Shown here piece by piece: positions 17,506 to 26,773 of a stretch of DNA of 64,000 nucleotides. The position numbers and the translations under genes are program-made. Source of the stretch: Lachnospiraceae bacterium (GTDB taxonomy: Bacteria > Bacillota > Clostridia > Lachnospirales > Lachnospiraceae); NCBI GenBank assembly GCA_004556655.1, contig SFGF01000029.1, positions 13,694 to 77,693 on the forward strand, written 5' to 3'. Numbering within the stretch: the first letter of the stretch is position 1; the number at the start of each line of letters is the position of its first letter. The notes below the pieces were generated by a model. It ran no database searches, had not been told where the DNA came from, and saw only the letters and a program-made list of their open reading frames with translations.

Positions 17506-18981
17506 ATGAACAAAAGAATTTTAGCATTTGATTTTGGAGCATCCAGCGGCCGTGCCATGATCGGAACTTACAATGGCGAAACACTTGAACTGGAAGAGAT
17601 CCACCGTTTTTCCAATGATCCCGTAATTGTGAATGGAACAATGTATTGGGATACGCTCCGTTTGTTCTATGAAATCAAACAGGGCATTGTAAAAGCAAAA
17701 CTTGCAGGTGGATTTGATAGTATCGGTATTGATACCTGGGGTGTTGATTTTGGCTTGCTGGATAAAGAGGGAAAGCTTCTTGAAAACCCGATTCACTATA
17801 GAGATGACAGAACAAAAGGTATGATAGAAAAGAGCTTTGAGTATCTGCCAAAGGAAAAATTTTACGAGATTACCGGTCTGCAGTTTATGGAATTAAATAC
17901 CGTATTTCAGCTGTTAGCATTGAAAGAAAAACGTCCGGATGTTTTGGAAAGAGCGGATAAACTTCTGCTCACACCTGATTTATTTGCATACTTCCTGACC
18001 GGTGTAAAGAGTACAGAATATTCTATCGCTTCTACTACTCAACTTTTGGATGCAAAGGAACGTACATGGTCTAAAGAAGTTCTGGAAGCACTGGGACTGC
18101 CGGAGAAGATATTTACAGATATTGTACCGTGTGGTACCGTGATCGGACAGTTGTCTGATGAGATTTGTGAAGAATTGGGTGTAGATAAAGTAGATGTTGT
18201 ATCAGTTGCATCTCATGACACACAGAGCGCTTTGATTGCTGTTCCGGCAAAAGAAAAAGATTTTATTTTCCTGAGCAGTGGAACATGGTCACTGTTGGGA
18301 ACAGAGCTGGATGCACCGATCATCGATGAAAATTCTGAGAAATATAATATTACCAATGAAGGTGGATGTGAGTATAAAGCAAGTTTCCTGAAAAATATCA
18401 TTGGTACATGGCTGATTCAGGAGAGTCGTCGTCAGTGGATTCGTGAAGGACAGGAATATGGTTTTGGTGAACTGGAAACCATGGCAAAACAGGTTCCGGC
18501 ACTTCAGAATTTCATTGATCCGGATGCACCTGAGTTTGTACCTGCAGGAAATATTCCGAGAAGGATTCGTGAATATTGTGCAAAGAGCGGACAACCGGTT
18601 CCGGAAACGATTGCCGATATAGTGTGCTGTATTGATCAGAGCCTTGCACTGAAATACAGAATGGCATTGGAAGAGATTGAGACATGTACAGGAAAGCATT
18701 ATGAGACAATCTATATTGTAGGCGGCGGAACTCAGAGTAAATTGCTGTGCCAGTTTACTGCAAATGCATGTGGAAGAAAAGTGGTTACCGGACCGATTGA
18801 AGCTACGGTTCTGGGTAATCTGGCTATGCAGCTGGTAGCAGCTGAGGATGTTCCGGAAATTCATGATCTGCAGACAGCTCGTGATCTGATTGGAAGATCC
18901 TCTGATATCTGTGTATATGAGCCGGAAAATGTGGATGCATGGGCAGAAGCATACGAGAAATTTGTAGAAGTAATTAAATAA
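17506..18981 (+). CDS. rhaB: Rhamnulokinase (first paralogue)
   Basis: A 491-residue FGGY-family kinase. The rhamnulokinase hallmarks are ILAFDFGASSGRAMIG at the N-terminus, SIGIDTWGVDFGLLD, HYRDDRTKGM, FLSSGTWSLLG and IYIVGGGTQSKLLCQFTA. It phosphorylates L-rhamnulose at C1 with ATP. I start it at ATG 17506, behind AAGGGG; the in-frame ATG at 17440 would run translation through the terminator hairpin. It is separated from rhaD by its own terminator at 18986, while a second, clearly different rhamnulokinase (20117) lies inside the rhaD-rhaA operon. The two may act on different deoxyketoses (for instance rhamnulose and fuculose); the sequence does not settle which. Confidence 0.88.
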   Translation: MNKRILAFDFGASSGRAMIGTYNGETLELEEIHRFSNDPVIVNGTMYWDTLRLFYEIKQGIVKAKLAGGFDSIGIDTWGVDFGLLDKEGKLLENPIHYRDDRTKGMIEKSFEYLPKEKFYEITGLQFMELNTVFQLLALKEKRPDVLERADKLLLTPDLFAYFLTGVKSTEYSIASTTQLLDAKERTWSKEVLEALGLPEKIFTDIVPCGTVIGQLSDEICEELGVDKVDVVSVASHDTQSALIAVPAKEKDFIFLSSGTWSLLGTELDAPIIDENSEKYNITNEGGCEYKASFLKNIIGTWLIQESRRQWIREGQEYGFGELETMAKQVPALQNFIDPDAPEFVPAGNIPRRIREYCAKSGQPVPETIADIVCCIDQSLALKYRMALEEIETCTGKHYETIYIVGGGTQSKLLCQFTANACGRKVVTGPIEATVLGNLAMQLVAAEDVPEIHDLQTARDLIGRSSDICVYEPENVDAWAEAYEKFVEVIK

Positions 18982-18985
18982 GAGC

Positions 18986-19038
18986 TAAGAGACTGTCGCT
19001 TTAACGAATGAAGATTCGTGGAGTGGTGGTCTCTTTTA
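18986..19038 (+). terminator. Terminator after first rhamnulokinase
   Basis: AAGAGAC and GTCTCTT arms with an inner ACGAAT-GAAG-ATTCGT hairpin, followed by TTTATT. It separates the first rhamnulokinase from the next operon. Confidence 0.8.
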
Positions 19039-19255
19039 TTATGTCATAGAATATACGGTTGAAAATAGTGTTATTAGCATAAGAGCCATGTTTATAATTT
19101 GATTCGATTCTGTCCCCTTGATTTTAGAGCAAATAAGGACACTGTCTGGTCAAACTGGGTTCTTATTTATTAGAGATAAAAGATATATAATATAGACAAT
19201 CAAATAGAGATAAGTCAAAAAACCAATACCATAAATCATAAGGAGAAATTTGGAT
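19039..19255 (+). promoter_or_regulatory. Upstream region of the rhaD-rhaB-rhaA operon
   Basis: An AT-rich 217-base region with no gene. A TATAAT-type box occurs in GATATATAATATAGAC near 19183-19198, with no clear -35 at the right distance, which would suit a promoter needing an activator. An AATAAG / CTTATT inverted repeat lies around 19130-19170. I infer the operon promoter is here. Confidence 0.45.
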
Positions 19256-20083
19256 ATGAAGATTCTTGATACAAAGTTTGTAAGAGGATTCATCAAAATG
19301 GCTGATGATGGTTTTCAACAGGGATGGCATGAGAGAAATGGAGGTAACCTTTCTTACAGATTGAAAGAGGAAGAGGTTGAGGAGATCCGTCCCCGTTTGA
19401 ATGATCATGGTGAATGGAAGCCAATTGGTGCGTCTGTGCCAGGGCTTGCCGGTGAGTTTTTCCTGGTTACAGGAAGTGGCAAGTATTTCCGAAATATCAT
19501 TGTGGATCCGGAAGCATGTCTGACCATCATAGAGCTTGATAGTAAAGGTGAAAATTACAGGATTCGATGGGGGCTTGTGGAAGGAGGCCGCCCAACCAGT
19601 GAACTTCCGGCACATCTGATGAACCATGAAGTGAAAAAACGGGTTACTGGAGGAAAACACCGTGTGATTTATCATGCACATACTACGAATATCATCGCTC
19701 TCACATTTGTACTTCCGTTGGAAGATAAAATATTTACCAGGGAACTGTGGGAATCTGCCACAGAATGTCCGGTAGTATTTCCGGATGGTGTGGGAGTTGT
19801 TCCGTGGATGGTTCCGGGAGGACGTGATATTGCTGTTGCAACCAGTAAATTGATGGAGTCCTATGATGTGGCAATCTGGGCACATCATGGAATGTTCTGT
19901 TCAGGTGAAGATTTTGATCTGACGTTCGGTCTTATGCATACAGTGGAAAAATCAGCAGAGATTCTGGTTAAAGTGCTTTCTATTCGTCCTGATAAACTTC
20001 AGACGATTACTGCAGATAATCTGCGTCAGGTCGCTGATGGATTTCATGTAAATCTTCCGGAAAGATTTCTGTATGAAAAATAA
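19256..20083 (+). CDS. rhaD: Rhamnulose-1-phosphate aldolase
   Basis: A 275-residue class II aldolase of the RhaD type, close to the usual 274. It cleaves L-rhamnulose-1-phosphate to DHAP and L-lactaldehyde using Zn2+. Visible are the N-terminal MADDGFQQGWHERNGGNLSYRL, the phosphate-binding LVTGSGKYFRN, the zinc-ligand histidines in VIYHAHTTN, and AIWAHHGMFCSG. AGGAG at 19241-19245 lies 10 bases ahead of ATG 19256; a TTG at 19250 is in frame but only 4 bases away. It is the first gene of an operon with a rhamnulokinase and rhamnose isomerase. Confidence 0.95.
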   Translation: MKILDTKFVRGFIKMADDGFQQGWHERNGGNLSYRLKEEEVEEIRPRLNDHGEWKPIGASVPGLAGEFFLVTGSGKYFRNIIVDPEACLTIIELDSKGENYRIRWGLVEGGRPTSELPAHLMNHEVKKRVTGGKHRVIYHAHTTNIIALTFVLPLEDKIFTRELWESATECPVVFPDGVGVVPWMVPGGRDIAVATSKLMESYDVAIWAHHGMFCSGEDFDLTFGLMHTVEKSAEILVKVLSIRPDKLQTITADNLRQVADGFHVNLPERFLYEK

Positions 20084-20116
20084 TTAATATAAAACTAAAG
20101 TAAAGGAGGACGTAAC

Positions 20117-21520
20117 ATGAAGAAATATTATCTGGCTGTGGATATCGGTGCTTCCAGTGGACGACATATCCTGGGATGGATGGAAGATGGTAAGATGCGT
20201 TTGGAAGAGATTTATCGTTTTTCCAATGGAATGGTAAAAAAAGACGGTGAACTTTGCTGGGAATTCGACAGACTTTATCAGGAAATCATCAATGGTATGA
20301 AAAAATGTAAAGAACTTGGAAAAATCCCGGTGAGTATGGGAATTGATACCTGGGGTGTGGATTTTGTCATGCTGGATGAACATGATCAGATACTTGGAAA
20401 TACAGTAGGATATCGTGACAAGAGAACCACAGGGATGGATGAGAAAGTATATGAGACGATTTCTCTGGAAGATCTTTATGCACGAACTGGAATCCAGAAA
20501 GCAATATTCAATACTATTTATCAGCTGATGGCTGTTAAGGTGCAGCATCCTGAGCATATGGAAGCAGCAAAGACATTATTGTTTGTACCGGATTATTTCC
20601 ATTATCTGCTGACAGGTCAGAAAGTGAACGAATACACCGAGGCAACAACCGGACAGTTGGTGAGTCCGGTGACAAAGGACTGGGATTACGAGTTGATGGA
20701 CATGCTTGGATATAACAAAGAAATGTTCTGTAAACTGGTAATGCCGGGAACTAATCTCGGAGGATTGACTGAAGAAGTTCAAAAAGAGGTAGGATTCAAT
20801 CTGGATGTTGTGGTTCCGGCTACTCATGATACAGGATCAGCAGTTCTGGCGGTACCTGCAAATGATGATGATTTTATCTATATCAGTTCCGGTACCTGGT
20901 CTCTGATGGGCCTGGAGAGAAAAGAGGCAGATTGTTCAAGAAGAAGCTGTGAACTGAATCTTACCAATGAGGGAGGATATGATTATCGCTTCCGTTATCT
21001 GAAAAATATCATGGGACTCTGGATGATTCAATCGGTGCGTCATGAATTTAATGATGCTTATGGATTTGGGGGAATTTGTGCGATGGCAGCAGAGGTAAAA
21101 GATTTTCCTTCCCGTGTGGATGCTAATGATGAGAGATTTCTTGCACCGGAAAATATGACGGAAGAAGTAAAGGCAGCCTGCCGTGAAAGCGGTCAGCCTG
21201 TTCCGGAGACTCTAGGAGAAATCGCAACCGTAATTTACACCAGTCTTGCAGAATGTTATGCAAAGACGGCAAAAGAACTGGAAGAAATGGCAGGCCGCAC
21301 CTTCTCCAGAATACATATAGTGGGCGGCGGAGCCAATGCGGAATATCTGAATGAACTGACCGCTCAGGCGACAAAGAAAGAAATTCATGCAGGTCCTACA
21401 GAGGCCACAGCGATTGGAAATCTGACAGCCCAGATGCTGAAAGCAGGAGAATTTTCAAAGGTAGAAGAGGCACGTGATGTGATTCATGAGTCTTTTGATA
21501 TAAAAGTATATCAGGCATAA
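20117..21520 (+). CDS. rhaB: Rhamnulokinase (second paralogue)
   Basis: A 467-residue FGGY kinase. Diagnostic segments are YYLAVDIGASSGRHILGW, SMGIDTWGVDFVMLD, GYRDKRTTGMDEKV, YISSGTWSLMG, LTNEGGYDYRFRYLKNIMGLWM and IHIVGGGANAEYLNELTA. Its place between rhaD and rhaA, with 33- and 29-base gaps and AAAGGAGG ahead of the start, makes it the dedicated kinase of the L-rhamnose pathway. It shares the family motifs of the kinase at 17506 but differs in most positions between them, so the two are not a recent duplication. Confidence 0.93.
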   Translation: MKKYYLAVDIGASSGRHILGWMEDGKMRLEEIYRFSNGMVKKDGELCWEFDRLYQEIINGMKKCKELGKIPVSMGIDTWGVDFVMLDEHDQILGNTVGYRDKRTTGMDEKVYETISLEDLYARTGIQKAIFNTIYQLMAVKVQHPEHMEAAKTLLFVPDYFHYLLTGQKVNEYTEATTGQLVSPVTKDWDYELMDMLGYNKEMFCKLVMPGTNLGGLTEEVQKEVGFNLDVVVPATHDTGSAVLAVPANDDDFIYISSGTWSLMGLERKEADCSRRSCELNLTNEGGYDYRFRYLKNIMGLWMIQSVRHEFNDAYGFGGICAMAAEVKDFPSRVDANDERFLAPENMTEEVKAACRESGQPVPETLGEIATVIYTSLAECYAKTAKELEEMAGRTFSRIHIVGGGANAEYLNELTAQATKKEIHAGPTEATAIGNLTAQMLKAGEFSKVEEARDVIHESFDIKVYQA

Positions 21521-21549
21521 AATGATGTGTAAAAGGAAAGGAGATAATC

Positions 21550-22803
21550 ATGACAAACAAAGAAAGATATGAAGCTGCGAAAGAGATGTATGCAGAAATC
21601 GGGGTGGATACCGACCAGGCCCTGGAAGTTCTGAAAAAAATTCCGGTATCCATGCACTGCTGGCAGGGTGATGATGTGGTTGGTTTTGACCAGGATGGTC
21701 CGCTGACCGGAGGAATCCAGACCACAGGAAATTACCCGGGAAAGGCCCGCACTCCGGAAGAATTGATGGCTGATATTGATGAAGTGTTGAAACTGGTTCC
21801 GGGAACCAAGAAAATCAATGTTCATGCATGCTATGCCATTTTTGGTGACGGAGAACGTGCAGACCGTGATGCTCTGGAACCGAAACATTTTGCAAAATGG
21901 GTGGAATTTGCAAAAGAAAGAGGAATGGGACTGGATTTTAATCCTACATTCTTCTCTCATCCGAAGGCAAGTGAGTACACACTGACCAGTCCTGATGAAG
22001 AAATCCGTCAGTTTTGGATTCGCCATGGGCAGGCATGTGTCAGAATATCTGAGTATTTCGCAGAGGAGACGGGAATTCCCTGCGTAATGAATGTATGGAT
22101 TCCAGATGGATTTAAAGATATTCCTGCAGACAGACTGGGACCGAGAATGCGTTACAAAGACTCTTTGGATCAGATTCTCAGCATTGATTATGATAGATCA
22201 AAAGTATATGTATGTGTGGAGTCCAAAGTATTCGGTATCGGTCTGGAGGCTTATACAGCAGGTTCTGCAGAATTTGCTCAGAATTATGTGGCAAAGACAC
22301 CGGGAACCATTCCGCTTATGGATAACGGACATTATCATCCGACAGAGATGGTTTCAGATAAGATTTCTTCCATGCTTCTGTTCAATGATAAGGTTGCGCT
22401 TCATGTGACAAGACCGATGCGCTGGGACAGCGATCATGTAGTCCTTTTGGATGACGAGACAAAAGAAATTGCAAAAGAAATTGTAAGAAATGATGCAATT
22501 GACAGAGTTTTCATTGCTCTGGACTATTTTGACGCCAGCATTAATCGTATTTCTGCCTGGACTGTGGGTATGAGAAATATGCAAAAAGCTCTTTTGTGTG
22601 CACTTCTTTCTCCAAATAAGAAATTGAAAGAACTGCAGGATCAGGGAAGATTTACAGAACTGATGATGCTTCAGGAAGAACTCAAAACCTATCCGATGGG
22701 AGCTGTATGGGACTACTATTGTGAACAGGAAAACGTACCGGTTAGAGAAAACTGGTATAAAGAAGTACAGAGATACGAAGAAGAAGTATTGAGCAGTAGA
22801 TAA
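21550..22803 (+). CDS. rhaA: L-rhamnose isomerase
   Basis: A 417-residue (family about 419) metal-dependent isomerase that turns L-rhamnose into L-rhamnulose. Recognisable segments are MHCWQGDDVVGFD, GGIQTTGNYPGKARTPEEL, INVHACYAIFGD, LDFNPTFFSHPKA, the metal-ligand region LMDNGHYHPTEMVSDKISS and MRWDSDHVV. The start ATG 21550 follows AAGGAGATAATC. It is the last gene of the operon; a long hairpin with no U-tract lies 32 bases past its stop. No rhamnose mutarotase or lactaldehyde reductase gene is in the window. Confidence 0.96.
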   Translation: MTNKERYEAAKEMYAEIGVDTDQALEVLKKIPVSMHCWQGDDVVGFDQDGPLTGGIQTTGNYPGKARTPEELMADIDEVLKLVPGTKKINVHACYAIFGDGERADRDALEPKHFAKWVEFAKERGMGLDFNPTFFSHPKASEYTLTSPDEEIRQFWIRHGQACVRISEYFAEETGIPCVMNVWIPDGFKDIPADRLGPRMRYKDSLDQILSIDYDRSKVYVCVESKVFGIGLEAYTAGSAEFAQNYVAKTPGTIPLMDNGHYHPTEMVSDKISSMLLFNDKVALHVTRPMRWDSDHVVLLDDETKEIAKEIVRNDAIDRVFIALDYFDASINRISAWTVGMRNMQKALLCALLSPNKKLKELQDQGRFTELMMLQEELKTYPMGAVWDYYCEQENVPVRENWYKEVQRYEEEVLSSR

Positions 22804-22834
22804 GGATTATTTTTTATGAAGTGACCAAGTAATA

Positions 22835-22896
22835 AATGGAGCCTCCTGTTTTCAAAGTATTGGGAACGACCTGCTTTGGAAACAGGAGGCTCCATT
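22835..22896 (+). repeat. Variable-arm hairpin element, copy 1 (conserved loop)
   Basis: A 25 bp stem (22835-22859 with 22872-22896), fully paired if two G-T pairs are allowed, around the 12-base loop TTGGGAACGACC. The loop core TTGGG...CGACC, closed by TA/TG, recurs in two other long hairpins here (60980, 61143) whose arms have different sequences. It follows rhaA and has no T-tract on either side, so it is not a standard terminator. It sits in the 326-base gap between rhaA and the citrate synthase gene; the rest of the gap holds the promoter at 22953. Confidence 0.8.
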
Positions 22897-22952
22897 AATT
22901 GCGTAAGTCTTCGTAAAAATAAAATGTTCACATTTTTTTAAGATTTAGAATA

Positions 22953-22981
22953 TTGTACCTTCATCAGGGAACCGTTATAAT
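22953..22981 (+). promoter_or_regulatory. Promoter for citrate synthase
   Basis: TTGTAC at 22953-22958, a 17-base spacer, and a perfect TATAAT at 22976-22981. It leaves a leader of about 140 bases before the start codon, in which I see no recognised riboswitch. Confidence 0.65.
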
Positions 22982-23129
22982 AGTAATAGTTTCTGACTGA
23001 AAATGGAATTCTGTAACATGGTTTCGAAGTAAAACTTGAAGAGTGTATATGCAATTAAAAAAATTGCATCATGGTCGAAAAACAAAAGTTTTTAGCGGTT
23101 TTGGCAAGAAAAGATTAGGAGGACAAAAT

Positions 23130-24491
23130 ATGGCAGGTTTTAAGATGAAGGTAACACCGGAGATGGAAGCATTGACAAATGTTTGCGTTTCTAACAGTAA
23201 GATGGATGTTTCTCTTTACGGAAAGTATGATGTCAAGCGTGGGCTGCGTGATATTAACGGTAAAGGTGTTTTGGCAGGATTAACGCAAATTTCCGCTATT
23301 CATTCTACTGAGATCGTTGACGGCAAAAGCGTACCATGTGAAGGAAGACTGTATTATCGGGGATATGATATTCATGATCTGACGCAGGGTTTTTTGCGTG
23401 AGAGAAGGTATGGTTTTGAAGAAGTTGCGTATTTGCTTTTGTTTGGTGTACTTCCTTCTGTGGAAGAACTGGATGGGTTCAAAAAGATTCTGGCAGATCA
23501 GAGAGCATTGCCGAGGAACTTCGTTCGTGATGTTGTCATGAAAGCACCCAGTAAAGATATGATGAACACACTTTCCAGGAGTGTACTTACTCTGTATGCG
23601 TACGATTCCAATGCCGATGATACGTCGCTGCCAAATGTACTGCGGCAGTGTCTGAATCTGATCAGTGTATTCCCTATGTTGTCTGTATATGGATATCATG
23701 CGTATAATCATTATATTAAAGGAAAAAGTTTATATATTCATAATCCGGATCCGACTCTGTCTGTGGCGGAAAATATTCTCCGTATGCTGAGACCGGATAA
23801 AAAGTATACTCACCTGGAAGCTACCATTCTGGATCTGGCGTTGGTTCTTCATATGGAGCACGGCGGTGGTAACAACTCTACATTTACGACTCATGTGGTT
23901 ACTTCATCAGGAACGGATACGTATTCGGCGGTAGCGGCAGCACTTGGATCTCTGAAAGGACCGAAACACGGCGGTGCAAACATCAAAGTCGTTAAAATGT
24001 TTAACGATATGAGAAAAGAAGTAAAAGACTGGACAGATGAAGAAGAAGTCGGCAATTATCTGAGAAGACTTCTCCACAAAGAAGCATTTGACAAGAAAGG
24101 TCTGATCTATGGAATGGGTCATGCAGTGTATTCTATTTCTGATCCCCGTGCTGAAATCTTCAAAAAATTTGTAGAACAGTTAGCTCATGAAAAAGGAAGA
24201 GATAAGGATTTTGCACTTTACAGCATGGTGGAGCGGCTTGCACCGAAGATTATAGGTGAAGAGCGTCATATTTATAAAGGGGTAAGTGCCAATGTGGACT
24301 TCTACAGCGGATTTGTTTACAGTATGTTGGATCTGCCGACCGAATTATTTACACCGATGTTTGCAATAGCACGTATTGTGGGATGGAGTGCACATAGAAT
24401 GGAAGAGTTGATCAACATGGATAAGATAATTCGTCCGGCTTATATGAATGTCAAAGAAGTGGAACATTATATTGATCTTGATAACAGATAG
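23130..24491 (+). CDS. Citrate synthase
   Basis: A 453-residue citrate synthase, longer than the usual 370-430 because of an N-terminal extension seen in clostridial forms. It condenses oxaloacetate with acetyl-CoA. Key segments are YYRGYDIHDL, LHMEHGGGNNSTF (active-site His), GSLKGPKHGGAN, YGMGHAVYSISDPRAEIF (second active-site His) and VDFYSGFVYSML (catalytic Asp). ATG 23130 lies 7 bases after AGGAGG; an in-frame GTG further upstream (23043) has no such site. In this kind of organism it usually supplies 2-oxoglutarate for glutamate synthesis. A methylcitrate synthase activity cannot be excluded. Confidence 0.94.
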   Translation: MAGFKMKVTPEMEALTNVCVSNSKMDVSLYGKYDVKRGLRDINGKGVLAGLTQISAIHSTEIVDGKSVPCEGRLYYRGYDIHDLTQGFLRERRYGFEEVAYLLLFGVLPSVEELDGFKKILADQRALPRNFVRDVVMKAPSKDMMNTLSRSVLTLYAYDSNADDTSLPNVLRQCLNLISVFPMLSVYGYHAYNHYIKGKSLYIHNPDPTLSVAENILRMLRPDKKYTHLEATILDLALVLHMEHGGGNNSTFTTHVVTSSGTDTYSAVAAALGSLKGPKHGGANIKVVKMFNDMRKEVKDWTDEEEVGNYLRRLLHKEAFDKKGLIYGMGHAVYSISDPRAEIFKKFVEQLAHEKGRDKDFALYSMVERLAPKIIGEERHIYKGVSANVDFYSGFVYSMLDLPTELFTPMFAIARIVGWSAHRMEELINMDKIIRPAYMNVKEVEHYIDLDNR

Positions 24492-24505
24492 GGGAGATGA
24501 GGATA

Positions 24506-25360
24506 ATGAAACAAGCAGGTCTGGTTTTGGAAGGAGGAGCTAACCGGGGAATCTTTACGGCAGGCGTTCTTGATTATCTGATGGAACAGGATTATTATAT
24601 TCCGTATGTGGTGGGGACTTCTGCCGGAGCATGTAATGCTACCGGTTATGTAGCAAAACAACCAGGTAGGATGAAAAAGTGCACGATCATCACAGAAAAA
24701 GAGAACAGATACGTAAGCTTAAAGAATACAGTAAGAACTCGTACGCTGCTGGATATGGATATGCTGTTTCAAGCATATCCGGAGAGAATTTTCCCATTTG
24801 ATTATGATACATTTTTTCAATCAGATATGCAGTGTGAGATGGTTGTGACCAACTGCATTACAGGAAATGCGCAGTATCTTACAGAACATTCCAATAGAAA
24901 GAGGATGATGGATATCTGCCGGGCTTCCAGCAGCATGCCGATTGTGACCAATATGGTGATGGTAGATGGAATCCCATATCTTGATGGAGGAATTGCGGAT
25001 TCTGTACCGATTATTCATTCTCTAAAAACCGGACATAGCAGAAATGTGATTATCCTTACCCGTAACAAAGGATACAGAAAAAAAGAAGGTGGCAAATCAG
25101 ATAAACTATATGCCGCCATGTATGGAAAAACATATCCAAATCTGGTAAAATCATTAAAGAACCGCGCAAAAGTTTATAACAGAACCATGGATTGTATCGA
25201 TAAATGGGAAAAAGAAGGTAAAGTTTTTGTGATACGGCCTGAAATGACACCTGTTGCAAGACTGGAACGGGATAAGGGACGGCTGGAAGCGTTTTACCGT
25301 CATGGATATGATCTGATGGCAGAAGAATTTGAGCGGATGAAATGGTTCTTGACCAGATAG
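24506..25360 (+). CDS. Patatin-like phospholipase
   Basis: A 284-residue patatin-family serine hydrolase. The oxyanion-hole motif is LVLEGGANRGIFTAGV, the nucleophile elbow is VVGTSAGACNA, and the catalytic Asp is in YLDGGIADSVPI, so the Ser-Asp dyad is complete. It resembles the bacterial YjjU/RssA-type group and would hydrolyse lipid esters in the cytosol or at the membrane; the natural substrate is unknown. ATG 24506 fits GGGGAG better than ATG 24497, which abuts it. It lies 14 bases after citrate synthase and 17 before a YqeG phosphatase. Confidence 0.9.
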   Translation: MKQAGLVLEGGANRGIFTAGVLDYLMEQDYYIPYVVGTSAGACNATGYVAKQPGRMKKCTIITEKENRYVSLKNTVRTRTLLDMDMLFQAYPERIFPFDYDTFFQSDMQCEMVVTNCITGNAQYLTEHSNRKRMMDICRASSSMPIVTNMVMVDGIPYLDGGIADSVPIIHSLKTGHSRNVIILTRNKGYRKKEGGKSDKLYAAMYGKTYPNLVKSLKNRAKVYNRTMDCIDKWEKEGKVFVIRPEMTPVARLERDKGRLEAFYRHGYDLMAEEFERMKWFLTR

Positions 25361-25377
25361 AGGGAGGAAAACAAAAG

Positions 25378-25890
25378 ATGCTTTTTGAGACATTTTATCC
25401 GGACTGCTGGATGGATTCCACGTATGAGATTGATTTCGACAAGCTGTATCAGGAAGGATACAGAGGATTGATTTTTGATATCGACAACACCCTGGTACCT
25501 CATGGAGCGCCGGCGGATGATCGGGCCAAGGCACTATTTGCGCATCTGAAAGAACTGGGATTTCAGTGCTGTCTGCTTTCTAATAATCAGATCGAACGGG
25601 TGACCATGTTCAACAAGGATGTGCAGGTGTATTATATAGAGGATGCACATAAACCTTCCAGAAAAAATTATATGAAGGCGATGGAGCTGATGCATACAAA
25701 ATTGAAAAATACAATTTTCATCGGAGATCAGCTGTTTACAGATGTATATGGAGCAAAAAGATGCGGGATGCGGAATATTTTGGTAAAGCCGATTCATCCA
25801 AAAGAGGAGATCCAGATTGTGTTTAAGCGATATCTGGAGAAAATTGTTCTGTATTTTTACCAGAAAAACATGAAATCCGGGAGGATTTGA
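25378..25890 (+). CDS. YqeG family HAD phosphatase
   Basis: A 170-residue HAD-superfamily (IIIA) phosphatase of the YqeG family. Motif I is LIFDIDNTLVPHG (nucleophile Asp and general acid Asp), motif II is the Ser in CLLSNNQ, and motif III/IV is the Lys in HKPSRKN with FIGDQLFTDVYGAKRCGM. Bacterial members are poorly characterised; related eukaryotic enzymes dephosphorylate phosphatidylglycerolphosphate. That would suit its place next to a phospholipase, but is inference only. ATG 25378 follows GGGAGGAAAACAAAAG. Confidence 0.9.
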   Translation: MLFETFYPDCWMDSTYEIDFDKLYQEGYRGLIFDIDNTLVPHGAPADDRAKALFAHLKELGFQCCLLSNNQIERVTMFNKDVQVYYIEDAHKPSRKNYMKAMELMHTKLKNTIFIGDQLFTDVYGAKRCGMRNILVKPIHPKEEIQIVFKRYLEKIVLYFYQKNMKSGRI

Positions 25891-25899
25891 AAAAATTAG

Positions 25900-25928
25900 T
25901 TGAAAAATCTCTTTGGGTATTATAGAAT
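25900..25928 (+). promoter_or_regulatory. Promoter for elongation factor P
   Basis: TTGAAA at 25900-25905, a 17-base spacer and TAGAAT at 25923-25928, 33 bases ahead of the efp start codon. Confidence 0.6.
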
Positions 25929-25961
25929 ATAGAATAGCCAGAATTAAGGAGGAATATTAAT

Positions 25962-26519
25962 ATGATTTCAGCAGGAGATTTCAGAAATGGTGTTACATTA
26001 GAGATCGACGGCAACGTTGTTCAGATTCTCGAATTTCAGCATGTAAAACCTGGAAAGGGTGCAGCTTTTGTTAGAACCAAATTAAAAAATGTTATCAATG
26101 GCGGTGTGGTTGAAAAAACTTTCAGACCGACTGAAAAATTCCCTCAGGCACGTATCGACAGAGTTGATATGCAGTATCTGTATTCTGATGGTGAATTGTT
26201 TAACTTTATGAACATGGAAACTTATGATCAGATTGCAGTAGATAAAAATACAGTTGGAGATTCCTTGAAATTTGTGAAAGAGAATGAAACTGTAAAAATC
26301 TGTTCTTACAACGGAAGCGTATTCGCTATTGAACCGCCTCTGTTTGTTGAACTGGAGATTACAGATACAGAACCTGGATTTAAAGGCGATACAGCACAGG
26401 GTGCTACAAAGCCTGCGATTGTTGAGACAGGTGCTCAGGTAAGCGTTCCTCTGTTCGTTAACCAGGGAGATAAAATTAAGATTGACACCAGAACAGGTGA
26501 ATATCTGTCACGTGTATGA
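25962..26519 (+). CDS. efp: Translation elongation factor P
   Basis: A 185-residue EF-P of normal length that relieves ribosome stalling at polyproline stretches. The N-terminal KOW-like domain carries the loop [12 protein letters not shown] with Lys32 at its tip, the position modified in Bacillus-type EF-P. Two OB domains follow, ending with the typical [23 protein letters not shown]. It has its own promoter and a terminator, so it is a single-gene unit. Confidence 0.97.
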   Translation: MISAGDFRNGVTLEIDGNVVQILEFQHVKPGKGAAFVRTKLKNVINGGVVEKTFRPTEKFPQARIDRVDMQYLYSDGELFNFMNMETYDQIAVDKNTVGDSLKFVKENETVKICSYNGSVFAIEPPLFVELEITDTEPGFKGDTAQGATKPAIVETGAQVSVPLFVNQGDKIKIDTRTGEYLSRV

Positions 26520-26550
26520 GTGATTCAGTAAAATCAGAAATCATGATGCA

Positions 26551-26588
26551 AAACACCCCGGAAATTCATATTTTCGGGGTGTTTTTAA
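26551..26588 (+). terminator. Terminator after efp
   Basis: AAACACCCCG / CGGGGTGTTT stem, AT-rich loop, followed by a T run. Nothing else is evident between it and the broken gene that starts at 26774. Confidence 0.92.
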
Positions 26589-26773
26589 TAATTACCTTTT
26601 TATTTCGTATCGCTGTAAAAAAGTCCAAATAATTCTTGCGTATTATCCGGAAATATTATAAAATAAAAAAGCAGTCAAGGACTGCCGTTCGAATATTATT
26701 TCTATTTTTCTATTGCACAGTCGTGCGTTTTCCCCACAGAGTATCCGAATTTCATATAAAGGAGAACAGAAAT

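Noticed and set aside
17506..18981. The first rhamnulokinase as a glycerol kinase or xylulokinase
   Set aside because: Segments such as DFGASSGR, GIDTWGVDF and SSGTWSLLG are typical of rhamnulokinases and differ from those families.
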